The position numbers were made by a program, and so were the translations under genes. The notes beneath the pieces are model-generated. The model was given only the letters and a program-made list of their open reading frames with translations, was not told the DNA's origin and searched no databases. A stretch of DNA of 11,152 nucleotides from Pseudomonadota bacterium (lineage in GTDB: Bacteria > Pseudomonadota > Alphaproteobacteria > Sphingomonadales > Sphingomonadaceae): positions 1-11,152 of the forward strand of contig JAEZES010000170.1 in NCBI GenBank assembly GCA_023432995.1, written 5' to 3'. This document shows, in pieces, positions 7,205-11,152 of the stretch (its first letter is position 1; every line of letters starts with the position of its first letter).

Positions 7205-7343
7205 GCACAAAGACGCAAAGTCGCGAAGAGGTCCCGCCCGACGTAGCGGCCGAGCTGTGCCGCGAAGCGGCCTATTCTGTCCTTCGGACGAGGCCAGGAC
7301 CGGCAACCCCGCGGTAAATCGTCGCGTCTTCGTGTCTTAGTGC
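7205..7343. repeat. Imperfect inverted-repeat element (25-base arms) in the thiE-like / ftsK gap
   Basis: Two 25-base arms, 7205-7229 (GCACAAAGACGCAAAG...) and 7319-7343 (reverse complement GCACTAAGACACGAAG...), match in inverted orientation with about five mismatches around the blocks GCAC, AAGAC, AAG and CGCGA. They enclose 89 bases that hold further inverted pairs: GGTCC at 7230-7234 with GGACC at 7297-7301, and the hairpins annotated separately. The arms have the CAAAGACGCAAAG texture of dispersed non-coding repeats seen in many proteobacterial genomes (recalled, not searched). It occupies most of the 253-base gap and contains no gene. It could be a MITE- or REP-like unit, or a bidirectional terminator or structured leader. 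Confidence 0.45.
7259..7295 (+). other. Two overlapping hairpins inside the inverted-repeat element
   Basis: GCCGC (7259-7263), loop GAA, GCGGC (7267-7271) forms a perfect 5-pair hairpin. A second structure pairs GGCCT (7269-7273) with AGGCC (7291-7295) and, inside it, GTCC (7279-7282) with GGAC (7286-7289) around a TTC loop. The two share bases 7269-7271, so they exclude one another at the base. No run of T follows, so this is not a classic intrinsic terminator. Confidence 0.35.
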
Positions 7344-7387
7344 GCAACGAAGAGAAGAACCCGCCTCAGCGGAACAAAAAGCGATTC

Positions 7388-7416
7388 TTGACGGCGAGTC
7401 CGGCGAGGAGGATGAT
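7388..7416 (+). promoter_or_regulatory. Candidate ftsK promoter
   Basis: TTGACG at 7388-7393 matches five of six -35 consensus bases. After a 17-base spacer comes GATGAT at 7411-7416, four of six for the -10. A start near 7423 would give a leader of about 24 bases containing the AGAGGGGA ribosome site (from about 7433 to 7440) before the ATG at 7447. It lies just downstream of the inverted-repeat element. Read-through from the ThiE-like gene is an alternative. Confidence 0.35.
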
Positions 7417-7446
7417 GCGCGCCGCTCGAACGAGAGGGGAACGACG

Positions 7447-9798
7447 ATGGCTTCACGCGCGCTGACGCGCACCGGCGGCAAGGCCGAGCCGGCCGACTGG
7501 CGCGCCGCGTTCCGCCGTTCGTTGGCCCGCGCGGGGCAGCTCGCGGGCGCCGCCGTGCTCGGTGTGGCGACGCTGTTCCTCGGCCTCGCGCTGGTCTCGT
7601 ACACGCAGACCGATCCCTCGCTGTCGACCGCGGCCGGCGGCGAGGTGCGCAACTGGATGGGCCTCCCGGGGGCCTACGTCGCCGAGCGCGCGCTGTTCCT
7701 GTTCGGCCTCGTCTCGGTGCTGCTGGTGCCGATGCTCTACGCCTTCGCCCGCAAGCTGTGGCGCGACGCCGAACAGGAGGAGACCCCGCACGGCCGCCGC
7801 TGGTGGCGCACCGTCGCGCTGCTGCTGCTGGCAATGGTCCTGCTCGGCAGCGCGATCGCGCTCGCCACCAAGGACTGGAGCGCGCTGCCCGACAACCTGC
7901 CGGCGTCGTGGGGCGGGCTCGCCGGGCTGCTCGGCGCCGGCGCGATCGAGGCGCTCGCCGGGCGCCTGCCCGAAGCCGCACAGCTGTGGGCCCGGCTCGG
8001 CCTTGGCCTGGTCAGCCTGCTCGCCGGCGCCGCGCTGGCGGCCAAAGTGTTCGCGTTCGACTGGGCCCGGCTGATGACCCTGCCCGAGTTGCTGCGCCGC
8101 GCACCGGCGCTCCCCGGGCGCGACGCCAACCCGTTCAAGCCGCGCCCCGAGCGCCGCCAGCGCCCGGCGACGCTCGCCGAGCTCGACGAGGCTTCGGCGC
8201 GCAAGCCGCCCGAGATCAGCGACCCGAGCCTGCCGCCGCGCCCGGCCAAGCCGGCCGCCAAGGCGCGCCAGCAGGACCTGTTCGACACCTACCAGCTGCC
8301 GAGCCTCGACCTGCTCGAGGACCCGCCGGCCGAGACCGCACCGAAGCTCGACAAGCTCGCGCTCGAGCGCAACGCGCGCCTGCTCGAGAACGTGCTCGAC
8401 GACTTCAACGTCAAGGGCGAGATCACCGCGGTGCGGACCGGCCCGGTGGTGACGATGTACGAGCTCGAGCCCGCGCCGGGGATCAAGGCCAGCCGGGTGA
8501 TCGGCCTCGCCGAGGACATCGCCCGCAACATGAGCGCGATCTCGGCCCGCGTCAGCCCGATTCCCGGCAAGACCGTGATGGGCATCGAGCTGCCCAACGC
8601 CGACCGGCAGACGGTCAGCTTCAAGGAGCTCGCCGCGAGCGAGGCCTTCGCCGGGCACAAGGGCATGCTGCCGATGATCCTCGGCAAGGACATCGCCGGC
8701 GATCCGGTCGTCGCCGACCTCGCGGCGATGCCGCACCTGCTCGTCGCCGGCACGACCGGCTCGGGCAAGTCGGTCGGCCTCAACGCGATCCTGCTGTCGC
8801 TGCTCTACCGCTTCACGCCCAACGAGTGCCGGCTGATCCTGATCGACCCCAAGATCCTCGAGCTCAAAGTCTACGACGACATTCCGCACCTGCTCTCGCC
8901 GGTGGTGACCGATCCGCACAAGTCGGTTCGCGCGCTCAAGTGGGCGGTCGAGGAGATGGAGCGCCGCTACCGCATGATGAGCGACATCGGCGTGCGCAAC
9001 CTCGGCGGCTTTAACGAGCGCGTCGCCGCGGCGATCGCCAAGGGCAAGCCGCTCGGCCGCCGCATCCAGACCGGGTTCGACCCCGACACCGGCGAGGAGC
9101 TGATCGAGGAGGAGCAGCTCGACTACCAGGTGCTGCCGCAAATCGTGCTGATCGTCGACGAGCTGGCCGACCTGATGATCACCGTCGGCAAGGAGATCGA
9201 GGTGCTGATCCAGCGCCTGAGCCAGAAGAGCCGCGCCGCCGGCATCCACCTGATCATGGCCACCCAGCGCCCCTCGGTCGACGTGATCACCGGCGTCATC
9301 AAGGCCAACCTGCCGACCCGCATCAGCTTCAACGTCACCAGCCGGATCGATTCGCGCACGATCCTCGGCGAGCAGGGCGCCGAGCAGCTTCTCGGCAAGG
9401 GCGACATGCTGTTCAAGCCGAGCTCGGGCCCGCTGCGCCGCGTCCACGGCCCGTTCGTCTCCGACGAGGAAGTCGAGCGCGTCGCCAGCCACTGGCGCGG
9501 CCAGGGCGAACCGGCCTACGTCGATTCGGTCACCGAGGAGCCCGAGGACAGCTTCTTCGGCTTCGACGACGAGCTGACCGCGAGCGACAACCCCGAGGAA
9601 CGCAAGTACCGCCAGGCGTGCCAGATCGTGTTCGAAAACCAGAAGGCGAGCGGCAGCTGGCTCCAGCGGCAGATGGGGGTGGGCTACAACACCGCGGCCA
9701 AGTGGATCGAGCGGATGGAGGCCGACGGCCTGGTCGGGCCGGCCAACCACGTCGGACGGCGCGAGATTTACCGGGACCGGGACGGGAACCCGCTTTGA
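7447..9798 (+). CDS. ftsK: DNA translocase FtsK
   Basis: A 783-residue septal DNA pump that clears chromosome ends from the closing septum and activates XerCD recombination at dif. The N-terminal membrane domain has four helices (about 28-51, 76-100, 121-141, 182-202, possibly one more near 150-170). A short basic/proline linker runs to about 300, much shorter than the roughly 600-residue linker of E. coli FtsK (1329 residues) but normal for the short FtsK type. The alpha/beta motor follows. Its Walker A GTTGSGKS is at 435-442, with IDPKILELKVYDDIPHLL behind it. Walker B IVLIVDELAD has D571 and E572, followed by MATQRPSVDVITG, then DSRTILGEQGAEQLLGKGDML. The C-terminal gamma winged helix, which reads KOPS and contacts XerD, is complete (ERKYRQACQIVFENQKASGSWLQRQMGVGYNTAAKWIERME, in two pieces). 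The ATG has a strong AGAGGGGA site six bases upstream. No defects were seen. Confidence 0.97.
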   Translation: MASRALTRTGGKAEPADWRAAFRRSLARAGQLAGAAVLGVATLFLGLALVSYTQTDPSLSTAAGGEVRNWMGLPGAYVAERALFLFGLVSVLLVPMLYAFARKLWRDAEQEETPHGRRWWRTVALLLLAMVLLGSAIALATKDWSALPDNLPASWGGLAGLLGAGAIEALAGRLPEAAQLWARLGLGLVSLLAGAALAAKVFAFDWARLMTLPELLRRAPALPGRDANPFKPRPERRQRPATLAELDEASARKPPEISDPSLPPRPAKPAAKARQQDLFDTYQLPSLDLLEDPPAETAPKLDKLALERNARLLENVLDDFNVKGEITAVRTGPVVTMYELEPAPGIKASRVIGLAEDIARNMSAISARVSPIPGKTVMGIELPNADRQTVSFKELAASEAFAGHKGMLPMILGKDIAGDPVVADLAAMPHLLVAGTTGSGKSVGLNAILLSLLYRFTPNECRLILIDPKILELKVYDDIPHLLSPVVTDPHKSVRALKWAVEEMERRYRMMSDIGVRNLGGFNERVAAAIAKGKPLGRRIQTGFDPDTGEELIEEEQLDYQVLPQIVLIVDELADLMITVGKEIEVLIQRLSQKSRAAGIHLIMATQRPSVDVITGVIKANLPTRISFNVTSRIDSRTILGEQGAEQLLGKGDMLFKPSSGPLRRVHGPFVSDEEVERVASHWRGQGEPAYVDSVTEEPEDSFFGFDDELTASDNPEERKYRQACQIVFENQKASGSWLQRQMGVGYNTAAKWIERMEADGLVGPANHVGRREIYRDRDGNPL

Positions 9799-9818
9799 CG
9801 TAGCACCGGGCGGGCAGC

Positions 9819-10292
9819 ATGCTCGCGGCCGCCCTGCTCGCCGCGTGTCAGCCCGCCCCGCCCGACCGCAGCGAGGACCGCGCCGAGATTCATGCCCTGC
9901 TGGTCGAGTACGGCCGCACGCTCGACGCGCGCGACTTCGACGGGTTCGCCGCGCTGTTCGCCGAGGACGGAGTCTATGTTGCCGGCGGGGACGGCGGCGA
10001 GCCGCTGTCGGGAACCGAGGCCGGGGCGGCGATGCGCCGCGTGTTCGCCGAGAACGCTCTCGGGTTCGCCGAGCCCAACTATCACCTGTTCTTCAACGAG
10101 ACCGTCGAGTTCACCGGTCCCGACAGCGCAACTGCGACTTCACAGTCGCTGTACATGGTCCCCGGCGAAGACGGCGCCCCCCGCGCGGCGATGATGGCCG
10201 AGTACGACGACGAGCTGGTGCGCGAGGGCGGCCGCTGGAAGTTCGCCCGCCGCACGGTGCGCGGCCTGATGCCGGCCCGTCCTTCGCCCTAG
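9819..10292 (+). CDS. SnoaL-like / NTF2-fold protein with short lipoprotein-type N-terminus
   Basis: A 157-residue protein of the SnoaL-like (nuclear transport factor 2 fold) superfamily, whose members range from hydrolases and isomerases to ligand-binding proteins. The reaction cannot be told from sequence. The pattern EIHALLVEYGRTLDARDFDGFAALF, then DGVY, a central NYHLFF strand and the closing GRWKFARRTVRG is typical. The N-terminus reads MLAAALLAACQPAPP. The LAAC with cysteine at residue 10 looks like a lipobox, but the signal is only nine residues long and has no basic residue. An in-frame TAG at 9801-9803 and the absence of other start codons leave ATG 9819 as the only start. It has no clear Shine-Dalgarno. 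It begins 20 bases behind ftsK and is probably cotranscribed. Its stop overlaps the stop of the convergent GDYXXLXY gene. Confidence 0.75.
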   Translation: MLAAALLAACQPAPPDRSEDRAEIHALLVEYGRTLDARDFDGFAALFAEDGVYVAGGDGGEPLSGTEAGAAMRRVFAENALGFAEPNYHLFFNETVEFTGPDSATATSQSLYMVPGEDGAPRAAMMAEYDDELVREGGRWKFARRTVRGLMPARPSP

Positions 10293-10804
10293 GACCCGTC
10301 CGTCGGCGACGCGGCCGGAACAGGCGGGCGCGGCCGGAAGCTGATCCCCAGCGGGGTGACGTGGCCGTCGTCGCGGATGCGCACGCGGGCGATGCCCTGC
10401 AGCGTCGGATCGGTCAGCTGTTCCTGCAGGCGCGCGCCCTCGGCTTGCGAGACGTAGAGCCGCCCGGTGACCAGCCCGCCGCCGAAATCCTCGCTCGAGG
10501 GATGGGCCTGCACGCGGGCGGTGCAATCCCGGCCCGCGCCGCCGGTCACGCGCTCGATCGTCGGTGCGCTGCCGTGGAGGCACAAGCCGCCCCCGTAGAC
10601 CCAGCGGGCGGGGTCGGCGACGCCCGGCCACTCATAGGAGAAGATCACGTAGTGCCCGCGGAGCAGGTCGCGCGGATCGTAGCCGGCGACGGGCACGTCC
10701 CATTCGGTGCCTCGCTGCGCGCGGACGTGAGTCAGGGCCCAGGCCGCCGCGAGGCCGAGCAGCGGCAGAACCAGGGCCAGGGCCCGAAGGAGCGAACGGT
10801 TCAT
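10289..10804 (-). CDS. GDYXXLXY-family protein
   Basis: A 171-residue membrane-anchored protein of the GDYXXLXY family, function unknown. One helix (about 5-26, MNRSLLRALALVLPLLGLAA) is followed by an extracytoplasmic domain. The family signature is clear: PVAGYDPRDLLRGHYVIFSY at residues 38-57, where RGHY stands for the usual RGDY. Two cysteines (75 and 94) could form a disulfide outside the cytoplasm. The C-terminal half has the conserved GRLYVSQAEGARLQ and a strand GIARVRIRDDGHVTPLGI, ending in a proline/serine tail. The ATG overlaps the upstream gene's TGA as ATGA, so translational coupling is likely. In known genomes this family sits directly after DUF2157/DUF4401 membrane proteins, as here. 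Its stop codon overlaps that of the convergent SnoaL-like gene. Confidence 0.88.
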   Translation of the reverse strand: MNRSLLRALALVLPLLGLAAAWALTHVRAQRGTEWDVPVAGYDPRDLLRGHYVIFSYEWPGVADPARWVYGGGLCLHGSAPTIERVTGGAGRDCTARVQAHPSSEDFGGGLVTGRLYVSQAEGARLQEQLTDPTLQGIARVRIRDDGHVTPLGISFRPRPPVPAASPTDGS

Positions 10805-11152
10805 GCGGGCTGCCCGCGGTCCGGCGCGAAGCGCCTGGAGATGCGCACCGCGGCGAAGGCCACGCCGAGAATCAGCAGCCCGCTGACGATCAGCCCGACG
10901 CCGCTCAGCAGCAGGTCGCTGGCCAGCTCGAAGCTGAGCACGATCAGCCGTACCGCCAGCACGCCGACCGCCGCCTGGAACACCCCGCGCCAGCCCGCGA
11001 ACAGCGCCGCCGCGGCGATGCCGGCCCACAGCACCATGAACAGCAGGCCGGCCACGGCCTCACTGCCGGACAGCGCATAGGCGACGAGCACGGCGAGCGA
11101 AGCCCCGAGCAGCACGCCCGCCTCGGCCCGGCCCGAGCGGTCGCGCCGGGCC
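10801..11152 (-). CDS. C-terminal part of a polytopic membrane protein, probably DUF2157/DUF4401 type
   Basis: The last 116 residues of a gene whose start lies beyond the window; the frame is open to the edge, so the GTG at 11115 need not be a start. The visible part is almost entirely hydrophobic, with four or so helices: LLGASLAVLVAYAL, GLLFMVLWAGIAAAALFAGW, FQAAVGVLAVRLIVLSF and SGVGLIVSGLLILGVAFAAV. A basic tail RISRRFAPDRG follows. The stretch RLIVLSFELASDLLLSGVGL resembles the end of the DUF4401/DUF2157 membrane proteins that pair with GDYXXLXY proteins. The partner gene overlapping by ATGA supports this. No enzymatic role is known. Assignment rests largely on context. Confidence 0.7.
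   Translation of the reverse strand, partial: ARRDRSGRAEAGVLLGASLAVLVAYALSGSEAVAGLLFMVLWAGIAAAALFAGWRGVFQAAVGVLAVRLIVLSFELASDLLLSGVGLIVSGLLILGVAFAAVRISRRFAPDRGQPA

Noticed and set aside
7205..7343. CRISPR-like or tandem-repeat array in the ftsK upstream gap
   Set aside because: There are just two arms and they are inverted, not direct, with no regularly spaced repeat units.
7194..7446. A small protein or tRNA in the intergenic gap
   Set aside because: No reading frame with a ribosome site and start stands out, and no cloverleaf with a TTCGA-type T arm could be drawn.
7453..9750. A 765-codon open frame antisense to ftsK
   Set aside because: It mirrors ftsK codon positions, is rich in Asp, His, Arg and Gln with no recognisable domain, and FtsK on the other strand has every expected motif. 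Long antisense frames are normal at this GC content.

Overview
This is an 11,152-base, very GC-rich window (estimated near 70% G+C by eye) from what looks like an alphaproteobacterial chromosome. Sphingomonadales is the most likely order, inferred from the protein flavour, the short four-helix FtsK, the yggS / thiE-like / ftsK gene order and a leaderless-type promoter. No 16S or other decisive marker is present. No tRNA, rRNA, CRISPR array, transposase or integron was seen. Most of the window is ordinary core chromosome with some accessory membrane genes.

Layout, left to right: (1) glnD, the PII uridylyltransferase/uridylyl-removing enzyme, + strand, missing only its first residues at the window edge. 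(2) A minus-strand group: yggS (PLP homeostasis protein), then a large polytopic receptor-like protein with a PDZ-like periplasmic segment and a GAF-like cytoplasmic end but no kinase, then a MscS channel with a signal peptide and a BON domain. This group converges on glnD with only 12 bases between stop codons. (3) A 21-base divergent promoter region with a symmetrical GCTATAGC core, between yggS and a degenerate ThiE/TenI-like gene on the + strand. (4) A 253-base intergenic stretch with an imperfect inverted-repeat element and hairpins, then ftsK. (5) A small SnoaL-like gene directly behind ftsK with an oddly short lipoprotein-type signal. (6) A minus-strand pair, the end of a DUF2157/DUF4401-type membrane protein overlapping a GDYXXLXY-family protein by ATGA, whose stop codon overlaps that of the SnoaL gene at one CTAG.

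Functionally, GlnD reads nitrogen status (glutamine) and modifies PII. FtsK moves DNA at the division septum and activates XerCD recombination. The BON-MscS channel protects against osmotic downshock. The receptor-like protein beside it is the least understood gene here. No complete new defence or metabolic system was found. The best leads are the kinase-less receptor next to BON-MscS, the shared symmetrical promoter, the repeat element before ftsK, and the degraded thiamine-phosphate-synthase relative.
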